Shown piece after piece: positions 54,036-62,514 of a DNA stretch of 64,000 nt (within the stretch, counting starts at the first letter, position 1; each line of letters starts with the position of its first letter). This DNA is from Rhizobiales bacterium SYSU XM002 (lineage in GTDB: Bacteria > Pseudomonadota > Alphaproteobacteria > Rhizobiales > Beijerinckiaceae). The notes beneath the pieces are model-generated. The model saw only the letters and a program-made list of their open reading frames with translations, did no database searches and was not told the origin of the DNA. The stretch spans positions 186,001 to 250,000 of the forward strand of contig VWVY01000001.1 in assembly GCA_009846685.1 (NCBI GenBank), written 5' to 3'. Both the position numbers and the translations under genes were made by a program.

Positions 54036-54338
54036 TCACGCTCCTGCCGTCGGAAGAAAACCATACATCGTCGCCACGAGCAGCAGCGCGATGCGAAGGA
54101 TCAGAATCCAGATAACGCCGAAAAGGTAGAGCATGCCGTTCGGCACCAAGGCCGGTGTCACCGCCCGGATGGCGGAAAGCAGCGGGTTGGTGATCTGGCA
54201 GAACACGCGCCAGATGACGAGTTCGCTCTGCGGCCGGAAGAACAGCGAGAGCAGGAAGCGGCCGATCAGTGTGTAGAGAGCTGCCGCCAGTGCGATGTTG
54301 GGAATATGGAAGAGCCAAAAACTGGCTGAGCCGGACAT
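54036..54338 (-). CDS. YggT-like small membrane protein
   Basis: A 100-residue protein with two or three helices. The stretch 'FCQITNPLLSAIRAVTPALVP' after the first helix resembles the 'TePlLxPiRrilP' motif of YggT-family membrane proteins, a loose match. ATG 54338 follows GGGAGG at nine bases. It lies 30 bases after the symporter terminator and one base before the next small membrane gene, so the two are cotranslated. Function unknown. Confidence 0.65.
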   Translation of the reverse strand: MSGSASFWLFHIPNIALAAALYTLIGRFLLSLFFRPQSELVIWRVFCQITNPLLSAIRAVTPALVPNGMLYLFGVIWILILRIALLLVATMYGFLPTAGA

Positions 54339-54368
54339 CTTGATACGCCTCCCGAGGCCGGTGAACTC

Positions 54369-54400
54369 AAAAAACAAGGCGGGGGATCTCTCCCCCGCCT
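54369..54400 (-). terminator. Rho-independent terminator after symporter gene
   Basis: Perfect 10-bp arms AGGCGGGGGA (54377-54386) and TCCCCCGCCT (54391-54400) with a TCTC loop; on the minus strand the stem is followed by TTGTTTTTTG. It lies 22 bases past the symporter stop and separates that gene from the small membrane genes. Confidence 0.92.
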
Positions 54401-54422
54401 CGCGTGGTCAGGTCAAGCCCGC

Positions 54423-56384
54423 TCAGGCGGTCTTCTCTTCCATCAGCGTGTTGCCACGCGGACGGCGGCAGGCGTCGATGAAGTCCTGCATCTCCTGCGA
54501 GGGAGCCGGGGTCATTAGCGAGACGACATACATCGCGATCGCACCGGCCGGCAGACCGAACATGGCTGCCGAGATGTTCGAGATGTTCATCCAACCGACC
54601 TTGTTAGCGAGGATCTTGGCGGCATTCGGATCCGCAAGGGCCTTTGCCATGTCGGGGATGAGGGCCTTGCCGTCGGGGCCGACGAGCGAGGTCATCCCGA
54701 GTGCCTTCACGCCGAACTCCGGCGAGTAGCGCGAGCACCAGAGATAGGTTGCCGTCAACCCGAAGCCGACGATCATGCCGACGACGGCGCCCGTGCCGTT
54801 CACGCGCTTGGACCACACGCCAAGCACCAGCGCCGGGAACAGACCGGCTGCCGCCAGCGAGAACGCCCAGGCCACCATCGAGAGGATGTCGGCCGGCTTG
54901 GTCGAAGCCACATAGGCCGCGAACAAGGCCACGATCACCAACAGGATGCGCGACACAACGAGGCGACGGGAGGTCGGCGCGTTCTTGTCGATCATCTTGT
55001 AGTAGATGTCGTGCGAGAGGGCGTTCGCGATCGCGAGCAGGAGGCCGTCGGCGGTCGAGAGAGCGGCCGCAAGGCCACCGGCGGCGACGAGGCCGGCGAT
55101 GACATACGGAAGGCCTGCGATTTCCGGCGTCGAAAGCACGACCACGTCGGCGTTGATGCCGAAGTTGCCGAGATGGACGATGCCGTCATGACCGGGGATG
55201 GCCGCGCAGGCTGCCTTGACCGCTTCGGCAGAGGCTGCCGCCTTGCCGCAGATCGAGACAAGGCCGAGCTTGCCCCAGCTGTAGACCCAGGCCGGCAGGT
55301 CCGCGATGTTCTTGCCGATCAGGGTCGAATAGACCTCGAGCTTGGAGAACGCCGCATAGGCCGGAGCGGTGAAATACAGCAAGAAGATGAACAGCAGCGA
55401 CCACGCCACCGAGATGCGGGCTTCCTTGACCGAGGGGGTCGTGAAGTAGCGCATCAGGACGTGCGGCAACGACGCCGTGCCGATCATCAGGCAGAAGATC
55501 AGCGCGAAGAAGTTACCGGGCGTGTAGCTGTTGAACGGTGTCACGTGTGCCTTGGCCGCCATGACCTGTGCCGAGGCGACCCCCGTTGCCACGAACTTCT
55601 GTTCGAGCGCGGTGATTTCCTGTAGCGCCTGACCATAGGTGAGTTGCGGGATCGGCAGGCCGTACTTCTTCGCCGAGAGGATGACCACCGGGATGAGGTA
55701 GGCCACGATCAGGACGATGTACTGCGCCACCTGCGTCCAGGTCACGGCGCGCATGCCACCCAGCATGGAGCAGACCAGAATGCCTGCAAGGCCGACATAG
55801 ACCGCCACCACGAAGTCCATGCCCAGGAAGCGCTGGGCGATGATGCCCGTCGCGTAGATCTGGGCGACGACGTAGGTGAACGAGCAGGCCAGCAGCACGA
55901 TCACGCCAAGGAAGCGCGGGAAGTTGCCGCCGTAACGGGCCGACAGGAAGTCCGGAACGGTGTAGGCGCCGAACTTGCGGAGGAACGGCGCGACGAGCAC
56001 CGCAACAAGCACGTAACCGCCTGTCCAGCCGAGCACGAAGGCGAGGCCGTCATACCCGAGCAGGAACAACGAGCCGGCCATGCCGACGAACGAGGCGCCG
56101 GACATCCAGTCCGCGCCGGTCGCCATGCCATTGTAGAACGCCGGAACCCTGCGGCCCGCGACGTAATACTCCGACACCTGCATGGTGCGCGAGATGATGC
56201 CGATGAAGGCGTAGACTGCGATCGTGAAGAACACGAAAAGGTAGCCGAGATACTGGTTCGGCACGCCCATCTTTTCGAGAAGCGCAATAAACAGCACGAA
56301 GGCGACAAAGCCGCCCGTGTAGATGCCGTAGATGCGCCCGAGGTTCGAGGTGAATTCATCACCCCCTGATGCTTGAGTTGCCAT
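54423..56384 (-). CDS. Sodium:solute symporter (ActP/VC_2705-type)
   Basis: A 653-residue sodium:solute symporter family protein with about 13 helices. 'SEYYVAGRRVPAFYNGMATGADWMSGASFVG' and 'GLAAALSTADGLLLAIANALSHDIYY' are the family blocks; the second is the SSF signature near the sodium site. The length (typical 550-650) and the neighbouring DUF4212 gene point to the subfamily often found with DUF4212 and CBS-DUF294 genes, thought to carry short carboxylates such as acetate. The start is 12 bases after the DUF4212 gene; an intrinsic terminator follows. Confidence 0.92.
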   Translation of the reverse strand: MATQASGGDEFTSNLGRIYGIYTGGFVAFVLFIALLEKMGVPNQYLGYLFVFFTIAVYAFIGIISRTMQVSEYYVAGRRVPAFYNGMATGADWMSGASFVGMAGSLFLLGYDGLAFVLGWTGGYVLVAVLVAPFLRKFGAYTVPDFLSARYGGNFPRFLGVIVLLACSFTYVVAQIYATGIIAQRFLGMDFVVAVYVGLAGILVCSMLGGMRAVTWTQVAQYIVLIVAYLIPVVILSAKKYGLPIPQLTYGQALQEITALEQKFVATGVASAQVMAAKAHVTPFNSYTPGNFFALIFCLMIGTASLPHVLMRYFTTPSVKEARISVAWSLLFIFLLYFTAPAYAAFSKLEVYSTLIGKNIADLPAWVYSWGKLGLVSICGKAAASAEAVKAACAAIPGHDGIVHLGNFGINADVVVLSTPEIAGLPYVIAGLVAAGGLAAALSTADGLLLAIANALSHDIYYKMIDKNAPTSRRLVVSRILLVIVALFAAYVASTKPADILSMVAWAFSLAAAGLFPALVLGVWSKRVNGTGAVVGMIVGFGLTATYLWCSRYSPEFGVKALGMTSLVGPDGKALIPDMAKALADPNAAKILANKVGWMNISNISAAMFGLPAGAIAMYVVSLMTPAPSQEMQDFIDACRRPRGNTLMEEKTA

Positions 56385-56396
56385 GATGTCCCCCGC

Positions 56397-56606
56397 TTAT
56401 TCTTCTTCGGCAACGCCGCATTCGCGGTCGATCTTGTCCTGTGCCTTGGCGAACCAGAACAACATCGCCACGAAAATGATGAGCGAGCCCTGCGCGGCCA
56501 TGTAGAAGCCGAGCGGGAAGCCCGCGATCTTGATGGCGTTCAGTTGGTTGACAAACATATGGATGCCGAAGCTAAAAATCGCCCAGAGCACCATCATCGT
56601 AATCAT
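56397..56606 (-). CDS. DUF4212 symporter partner, 5' end broken by in-frame TGA
   Basis: The readable part is 69 residues, with two membrane helices and the DUF4212 core GFPLGFYMAAQGSLIIFVAM and DRECGV. In the same frame an earlier ATG at 56654, with a very strong ribosome-binding site (GGGAGGAAAT), reads MSKDMNELH, then TGA (56627-56625), then KKTSSL before M at 56606. Homologues usually have Trp at this point (YW/HW), so TGG seems changed to TGA. Either the gene is a nonsense allele (or sequence error), or translation restarts at 56606. The symporter gene follows in 12 bases. The start at 56606 has no good ribosome-binding site. Confidence 0.75.
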   Translation of the reverse strand: MITMMVLWAIFSFGIHMFVNQLNAIKIAGFPLGFYMAAQGSLIIFVAMLFWFAKAQDKIDRECGVAEEE

Positions 56607-56654
56607 GAGTGAACTGGTTTTTTTTCAGTGCAGCTCGTTCATATCCTTTGACAT

Positions 56655-57052
56655 TACCTATTTCCTCCCTACCCACGTTTCCCGCGGTGAAGTAAAAGGG
56701 ATCACAGATGAGGGCAAAAAAGTCAGTCGAAATGCCCCTGCCACAGCTCCCAACGTATATAATCGGTTAAGGAGCGTGAATCGTCTCTACGACTTTCGGC
56801 TAAATGTGCCAAAATGGCAGGAAAATGCAGGTAAATTCGCTCTCTATGTGTCGCCGTCGCTCTTGACGGATCACAAAAGTGCCGAATTTGCCGATTGTGC
56901 GACGCAAAACGTATAGTGGAATCCCGTTGGGGAAGAAAAGAAGATTGCTTCAGTGTATCGCGACTCAATGATATTGCATCGCAACAATGCTTCTAATGCA
57001 TGGGTCATGACTGTAGTATTCAATAAGTATATATCAAAATTTATACTTTAAT
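56655..57052. other. AT-rich intergenic region upstream of the symporter operon
   Basis: About 400 bases with much higher A+T than the flanks and no credible gene: short open frames in it lack ribosome-binding sites and coding character. It should contain the promoter of the DUF4212-symporter unit. A TATATA-like segment lies near 56755-56762 on the minus strand. A TTGGCAC string near 56805-56812 is not a sigma-54 site because the spacing to GC is wrong. The right end, near 57000-57050, is the most AT-rich. Confidence 0.5.
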
Positions 57053-57808
57053 TCAAACCAGACCGCCGTTCACGTGCAACGATTGCCCGGTGATGTAATC
57101 CGCCCCGGGCCCCGCCAAAAAAGCGATCAGGGTGGCGACCTCATCCGGCCGCCCGAGGCGCCCCAAAGGGATCCTCTCGGCAATCGCGGCGAGGCGCGCC
57201 GGATCGACATTGCCGACGATCCCAGGATCCTTGGCGATGTAGCCGGGCACAACGCAATTCACGGTGATGCCGTCGGCGGCGTAGGCGAGGGCGAGACTGC
57301 GCACAGCGACCTCGATCGCGCCCTTGGCTGCGACAGAGGCCGGAAACTGCGGCAGATCGTTGCGGAAGAGATGGGCAGTGAAACTCCCGGTCGCGATGAT
57401 CCGCGCATGCGTGGCTTGTCGAAGCAGGTCGCGCGCTGCCTTTGCGAGCGCCAGAAATGAGATCGCGTTGCCTCGGAAGGCATAGTCGAGATCCTCGATT
57501 GTGACAGCCTCGATCGGTTTGGCGATCGGAAACCCGGCGTTGGCAATGAGCACGTCGAGTCGCCCGAAGGTTTGCCTTGCGGCATCAACCACAGCATCGG
57601 CCGTGGATGGTTCCGCGAGATCGCCGAGTACGGTCGCCACTCGTGAACCGGCGGCGCGTGCCTCTTCGGCGACTGCTTCGAGCCGTTGAGCGGAATGGCG
57701 CGCATGGATCACAAAATCCATGTCCGCGCCGGCTACCTGCCGGACGAGCGCGGCGCCGATCCCGGAGGAAGCGCCAGTGACGAGCCACACGCGACGGGCT
57801 GTTTTCAT
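57053..57808 (-). CDS. SDR-family protein lacking the catalytic tyrosine
   Basis: A 251-residue SDR-fold protein. The cofactor loop [12 protein letters not shown] (IANAG) and the C-terminal GQSLHVNGG are normal. Where the active-site YxxxK is expected the sequence is SVAAK ([15 protein letters not shown]), with Ser replacing Tyr; the preceding Ser is in ATGSFTAH. It may be catalytically altered or a pseudo-enzyme that still binds NAD(P). Its ATG directly abuts the stop of the EamA transporter gene. Ends at the AT-rich gap. Confidence 0.85.
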   Translation of the reverse strand: MKTARRVWLVTGASSGIGAALVRQVAGADMDFVIHARHSAQRLEAVAEEARAAGSRVATVLGDLAEPSTADAVVDAARQTFGRLDVLIANAGFPIAKPIEAVTIEDLDYAFRGNAISFLALAKAARDLLRQATHARIIATGSFTAHLFRNDLPQFPASVAAKGAIEVAVRSLALAYAADGITVNCVVPGYIAKDPGIVGNVDPARLAAIAERIPLGRLGRPDEVATLIAFLAGPGADYITGQSLHVNGGLV

Positions 57809-58696
57809 TCAATCCTCCCCGCGGCGCACCCTTTCGCGGTGGAGCGTGTAGAGGCCGCTTGCAACGATAATGATGGCGCCGGTGACGATCCACCGGTCGG
57901 GCACGGTTCCGAACAGAAGATAGCCCGTCGCCGCTGCCCAGACGAGTTGCACATAGGCGAACGGCGCCAGCACCGAGGCGCGCGCCCGGCTGAAGGCAAA
58001 GATGATCATTGCATGACCGATCGCCGCGCTGAACCCGATCCACAGCCCGAGGCCAATTTCTCGCCAGGTCGGTACGACGAAGTAGAACGGCAACAGGAGG
58101 GTGGTGCCGACCAGCATGATCAGCGACGACCATACGATCGTGGTTTCCGGCGGTTCGGTTGTCATCATGCCGCGTGTCATCACGCTGCCGAAGGCCCAGA
58201 GCACCGCCGCGCCAATCGGAAATATGGCCGCGACCTGGAAGGCGCTTGAACCCGGTCGGATGATGATGAGCATGCCGATGAACCCGACCAGCGTCGCCAG
58301 CGCGCGGCGGATGCCGATTTTCTCGCCGAGCATGAAAACCGAGAAAACGGTGATCAGAATCGGCCAGATGAAGTTGATCGCGGTCGTATCGGCGAGCGGC
58401 AGGTAGCTCAGGCCGATGATGTAGAGGAGCGAGGAGATCCACACTGCCGTGCCCCGCACGAGCTGAGTGCCGGGGTGGGCAGTGAGGAACGCCGCCTTGC
58501 CCTTCCGCCAATAGACGACCGGAACCGAGAGCAGCGCGACGACGACGGCGCGAATCCACTGCACTTCGAGCGGCGGGAGGGTCGCGACCATCATCTTCGA
58601 TGCGGCGTCGCCGAGGGCGAAAATGAAGGAAGCGCCGAGAACGAGGGCAATGCCAAGCCCGCGTGCTTCTGCGGGCGGCGAGGGAGGGTGATTCAT
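57809..58696 (-). CDS. DMT-superfamily transporter (EamA)
   Basis: A 295-residue inner-membrane protein with ten predicted helices in two EamA repeats, of the drug/metabolite transporter superfamily. 'FALGDAASKMMVATLPPLEVQWIR' in helix 1-2 and 'SYLPLADTTAINFIWPILITVFSVFMLGEKIG' at the end of the first repeat are typical. ATG 58696 is taken because residues upstream are not hydrophobic and lack family character. Probably exports a metabolite. It lies between an amidase gene and the SDR gene, all on the minus strand. Confidence 0.9.
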   Translation of the reverse strand: MNHPPSPPAEARGLGIALVLGASFIFALGDAASKMMVATLPPLEVQWIRAVVVALLSVPVVYWRKGKAAFLTAHPGTQLVRGTAVWISSLLYIIGLSYLPLADTTAINFIWPILITVFSVFMLGEKIGIRRALATLVGFIGMLIIIRPGSSAFQVAAIFPIGAAVLWAFGSVMTRGMMTTEPPETTIVWSSLIMLVGTTLLLPFYFVVPTWREIGLGLWIGFSAAIGHAMIIFAFSRARASVLAPFAYVQLVWAAATGYLLFGTVPDRWIVTGAIIIVASGLYTLHRERVRRGED

Positions 58697-58784
58697 GATC
58701 CCGGAACAATGCGGAGCGGACGCGCCGTTGTCGATCCGCAATCGTGCATACAGAACACAAATTCGCGTCAGCAGGGAATGGACC

Positions 58785-60203
58785 TCAACCCTTCCGCGGC
58801 AGGATCGGGTTGGTGGTGCCGAGGGAAAGAACGTCTTCCAGTCCCTTCGCGGCGGCAAGAGCTCGAGCATCACCCCGGGGGCGGGCGACGATCTGCAAGC
58901 CGACCGGCAACCCGGATTTGGTGAAGCCGCACGGAAGCGAGATCGCCGGGCAGCTTACCAGCGTGATCGCATAGGCGATGGCGAGCCAGTGAACATAGTT
59001 GTCGAAGGCGATGCCGTTGCAGCTCTCGACGTAGCGGTTGCCGACCGGGAAGGGCGGCACGATGGTCGCGGGCGTGCAGAGGATATCGTGGTCCTCGAAG
59101 AAGGTCAGCGTGTTGCGGTAGAGTTCCGCCCGCCGCGTCTCCGCGCGGACATGGTCCTCCATCGTCAGCGCGAGACCCTTCTCGATGTTCCAGATGACCT
59201 CCGGTTTGAGAAGGTCGCGCTTGGTGTCGAGTAGCGCCTTCTTCGAAATCGCGAAATTCTTGGCGCGGAGCACGTTGAAGGCGTCATGCGCGCCGGTGAA
59301 ATCCGGATGTGCCTCCTCGACACTGGCGCCAAGCTCCGAGAAGCGCAGCGCCGCCTTGCGGCAGATCTCCGCGACCTCCGGATCAACCGGGGTGATGCCG
59401 AGATCGGCCGAGAAAGCGACGCGCTTCGGTTTCCAGCCCGAACGGACGAACGCGAGGAACGAGGTTTCCGGCTTCGGCAGCGAGACCGGATCGCGGATAT
59501 CCTCGCCCGTGAGGCAATCGAGGAAGAAGGCGCAGTCCTCGACGTTGCGCGCCATCGGCCCCTGAACGGAGAGTTGCCGGTCGAGTGGAATGCCCGGCAA
59601 GGAGGCAACCCGGCCTGGCGAGGGCCGCATCCCGACGATGCCGCAGAAGCTTGCGGGATTGCGGAGCGAGCCACCAAGATCGGATCCATGCGCGAGCCAT
59701 GCCATTCCGGTCGCGAGCGCGACGGCCGAGCCGCCGGATGAGCCGGCGGCCGACATCGCCGTATTCCACGGATTGACGGTCGCGCCGAACACCTCGTTGA
59801 AGGTGTTGGCGCCGGCGCCGAACTCAGGCGTGTTGGTCTTGGCGTAGATCACGCCGCTTTCTCCCTCCAGCCGTTCGACCAGCGGGTCCGAGGCGTCCGG
59901 CACGTGATCGGCGAAGATTGGCGAACCGTAGGTCGTTCGCATCCCCGCGACATCGGTCAGGTCCTTGATTGCGACGGGCAGGCCCTTGAGCGCACCCCGC
60001 TCGCCAAGTGGTCGCGCCATTGTCGCTTTCGCCGCACGGCGCGCACGATCGAAATCGACGGTCGGCAGCGCGTTGACGTCCTTGTCGACAAGGCTGATGC
60101 GGCTTTCCAGCGCATCAAGGCAGTCGAGCGGGGAAACCTCGCCGCGCGACAGGAGATCGACAACCGCGACCGCGGAGCGGGAAACGAGATCGGAGGAGGG
60201 CAT
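58785..60203 (-). CDS. Amidase signature family hydrolase (second copy type)
   Basis: A 472-residue amidase-signature enzyme with intact triad: K80 (VAIKDL), S155 (AGSSGG) and S179 (GSDLGGSLR), the same spacing as the amidase at 3850. ATG 60203 is preferred to an in-frame TTG at 60209. It hydrolyses an amide of unknown identity. It lies between prfC and the transporter, in the same direction, 88 bases upstream of the EamA gene; together with the SDR they may be a small uptake/export and modification unit. Confidence 0.88.
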   Translation of the reverse strand: MPSSDLVSRSAVAVVDLLSRGEVSPLDCLDALESRISLVDKDVNALPTVDFDRARRAAKATMARPLGERGALKGLPVAIKDLTDVAGMRTTYGSPIFADHVPDASDPLVERLEGESGVIYAKTNTPEFGAGANTFNEVFGATVNPWNTAMSAAGSSGGSAVALATGMAWLAHGSDLGGSLRNPASFCGIVGMRPSPGRVASLPGIPLDRQLSVQGPMARNVEDCAFFLDCLTGEDIRDPVSLPKPETSFLAFVRSGWKPKRVAFSADLGITPVDPEVAEICRKAALRFSELGASVEEAHPDFTGAHDAFNVLRAKNFAISKKALLDTKRDLLKPEVIWNIEKGLALTMEDHVRAETRRAELYRNTLTFFEDHDILCTPATIVPPFPVGNRYVESCNGIAFDNYVHWLAIAYAITLVSCPAISLPCGFTKSGLPVGLQIVARPRGDARALAAAKGLEDVLSLGTTNPILPRKG

Positions 60204-60270
60204 GGGCAATCCGCTGGAAATGAGGTTCGCACCAGCCTAGGCTGCGCATACCGTATGCCGCAAGGCCCGA

Positions 60271-61881
60271 TCAGCCCTCCGACGATTTCTGGTATTCCTT
60301 GACGTCCTTGAGGATGAGGCCCGGCATCCGCTCCGCATCGTATTCGAGCGAAAACTGGCTCGGCGAGAGGAACACCGGCGCACCGTCGAGATCGTTGGCG
60401 ATGGCGGAGCGGTGGCGATCCATGAAGGTGTCGAGATCGGCCGGGTTCTCGGCGCTGATCCAGCGGCAGAGCGAGAATCGAGTCGGTTCGAACGCGACGG
60501 GGAGGCCGTATTCCGCTTCGAGCCGTGCCTGAAGCACGTCGAGCTGGAGCGCCCCGACCACACCGACGATGGCGCCCGAGCCGTCGTGCGGCAGGAAAAG
60601 CTGCACGACGCCTTCCTCGGCGAGCTGCTGGAGCGCCTCGCGCAGCTTCTTGGCCTTCATCGCATCCTTGAGCGAGACGCGGCGCAGGATTTCCGGCGCG
60701 AAGCTCGGAATGCCGCGGAAGACGAGATTTTCGCCCTCAGTCAACGTGTCGCCGATGCGCAAGGTGCCGTGGTTCGGAATGCCGACGACATCGCCGGCAT
60801 AGGCTTCGTCCGCAATCGAACGATCCTGCGCGAAGAAGAACTGCGGCGCGTTGAGGCTGATCGGCTTGCCGGTACGGACGAGCTTTGCCTTCATCCCGCG
60901 CGAGAGCTTGCCCGAGCACACGCGCAGGAAGGCGATGCGGTCACGGTGGTTGGGGTCCATGTTCGCCTGGATCTTGAAGATGAACCCGCTCATCTTCGGG
61001 TCGGTCGGCTGCACCTCGCGCAAGTTGGCCGCTTGCGGGCGCGGCGAGGGCGCGAAATCGGTCATCGCATCCATGAGTTCGCGGATGCCGAAGGAGCGCA
61101 GCGCGGAGCCGAAAAACACCGGCGTCAGGTGCCCTTCGAGAAACGCTGGAAGATCGAACGGCTTCGAGGCCTCGCGCGCAAGCTCGGCGGATTCTGCAAA
61201 GGCGTCCCGCTCGAAACCGGGCAGGAGCGCCAACAGGGCAGGGTCTGTGGCGCCTGAAACGGGTTTGGCGGCCGTATCGTCATCCACCTGCCGGATGGTG
61301 TTGTTGGTGAAGTTGAAGGTGCCGGCGAAGCTCTTGCCCTGACCGATGGGCCAGTTCACGGGTGAAGTGTCGAGTGCCAGCGTCTTCTCGATCTCGTCGA
61401 GCAGGTCGAACGGATCGCGCGCTTCCCGGTCGAGCTTGTTGACGAAGGTGACGATGGGAATGTCGCGCAGCCGGCAGACCTCGAACAGCTTGCGCGTGCG
61501 CGCCTCGATGCCCTTCGCGGCGTCGATCACCATCACGGCGGCATCGACGGCGGTGAGCGTGCGGTAGGTGTCTTCCGAGAAGTCCTCGTGGCCCGGCGTA
61601 TCGAGCAGGTTAAAGATGTGATCGCGATATTCGAACGTCATCACCGAGGTCACGACCGAAATGCCGCGCTCGCGCTCGATCTTCATCCAGTCCGAGCGCG
61701 TCGCTGCGCCGCCGCGCTTGGCCTTGACTTCGCCCGCGAGCTGGATCGCGCCACCGAACAGCAGGATCTTTTCGGTCAGCGTGGTTTTACCAGCATCCGG
61801 GTGGGAGATGATGGCGAAGGTGCGCCGGCGACGCGTCTCGGTTTCGAAAACGCTGGCGGGCGAGGCGGCGTCGGAAGTCAT
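60271..61881 (-). CDS. prfC: Peptide chain release factor 3
   Basis: A 536-residue GTPase that recycles RF1/RF2 from the ribosome after peptide release. G1 HPDAGKTT (27-34), the switch II motif DTPGHED (94-100) and G4 NKLD (148-151) are present; 'KRGGAATRSDWMKIERERGISV' and 'LRSFGIRELMDAM' are RF3-specific. Length agrees with E. coli RF3 (529). ATG 61881 is chosen; an upstream extension of 32 residues has no homology character. No terminator was found after it. Confidence 0.95.
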   Translation of the reverse strand: MTSDAASPASVFETETRRRRTFAIISHPDAGKTTLTEKILLFGGAIQLAGEVKAKRGGAATRSDWMKIERERGISVVTSVMTFEYRDHIFNLLDTPGHEDFSEDTYRTLTAVDAAVMVIDAAKGIEARTRKLFEVCRLRDIPIVTFVNKLDREARDPFDLLDEIEKTLALDTSPVNWPIGQGKSFAGTFNFTNNTIRQVDDDTAAKPVSGATDPALLALLPGFERDAFAESAELAREASKPFDLPAFLEGHLTPVFFGSALRSFGIRELMDAMTDFAPSPRPQAANLREVQPTDPKMSGFIFKIQANMDPNHRDRIAFLRVCSGKLSRGMKAKLVRTGKPISLNAPQFFFAQDRSIADEAYAGDVVGIPNHGTLRIGDTLTEGENLVFRGIPSFAPEILRRVSLKDAMKAKKLREALQQLAEEGVVQLFLPHDGSGAIVGVVGALQLDVLQARLEAEYGLPVAFEPTRFSLCRWISAENPADLDTFMDRHRSAIANDLDGAPVFLSPSQFSLEYDAERMPGLILKDVKEYQKSSEG

Positions 61882-61990
61882 GCTGGCGTCAAATCCGGGC
61901 GTCGAAAAGCGAGATCCCGGCGGAATTGCGCAGGACTGATCGTGACGCCTTATAGCGGCATGGCACCGGAGGTCCACACTCGCACCGACA

Positions 61991-62033
61991 AAATAAAAAA
62001 GGCGGAATGCCGCGAGGGGCGCGACATTCCGCC
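61991..62033 (-). terminator. Rho-independent terminator of the cytochrome c gene
   Basis: Outer arms GGCGGAATG (62001-62009) and CATTCCGCC (62025-62033) with an inner CGCG/CGCG stem; on the minus strand followed by TTTTTTATTT. It is about 79 bases past the cytochrome stop and 110 bases before the prfC start, insulating the two genes. Confidence 0.92.
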
Positions 62034-62111
62034 AGGACCGGGGCCACCACGACTAGGGGGTGGATTGAGCCACACGGTCGTCGCGGCGCATGAGCCCGCG
62101 CCGCGAATGGT

Positions 62112-62495
62112 TCACTTCGCCTTGCCGTCCGGCCCGAAACCCTTCAGGTAGGCAACGAGATCGGCGATCTTCTTTTCGTCCTTAAGGCCGGCATAGGCCA
62201 TCTTGGTGCCAGGCACGACGCCTTTCGGATCCTTGATGTAGTTCGTGAAGGTCTCATCGTCCCAGGTCTTGCCGAATTTCTTGTTCGCGTCGGAATAGCT
62301 GTAGCCTTCCGTTGTGCCGGCGGCACGGCCGAAGAGGCCGTTCAGATGCGGCCCCACCAGATGCTTGGCGCCTTCGCCGACCTGATGGCAGACCCGGCAC
62401 TGGGCGAAAACGGTCTTGCCGGCTGCGGCGTCCTGTGCAGCGGCGGGAAGCGTCGATCCCACAAAGAGCAGGGCGATCGCGATCTTCCGAAACAT
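62112..62495 (-). CDS. Class I c-type cytochrome (cytochrome c2/c550-like)
   Basis: A 127-residue secreted monohaem cytochrome. Signal peptide of about 20 residues (ending PAAAQ), haem motif CRVCH (C33, C36, H37) and distal ligand M99 in GTKMAYAGL. It should carry electrons in the periplasm. ATG 62495 follows AAAGGA. It lies 19 bases downstream of the secreted-protein gene, so the sigma-54 promoter at 63104-63088 may drive both. Ends at an intrinsic terminator. Confidence 0.92.
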   Translation of the reverse strand: MFRKIAIALLFVGSTLPAAAQDAAAGKTVFAQCRVCHQVGEGAKHLVGPHLNGLFGRAAGTTEGYSYSDANKKFGKTWDDETFTNYIKDPKGVVPGTKMAYAGLKDEKKIADLVAYLKGFGPDGKAK

Positions 62496-62514
62496 GGTGT
62501 GTCCTTTCTTGGGC

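Noticed and set aside
56799-56812. TTGGCAC on the minus strand upstream of the DUF4212-symporter unit
   Set aside because: The spacing to the next GC is eight, not ten, bases, so it does not form a sigma-54 promoter.
56530-56968. Short open frames in the AT-rich gap upstream of DUF4212
   Set aside because: No ribosome-binding site, no recognisable motif, and one overlaps the DUF4212 gene antisense; low GC alone keeps the frames open.
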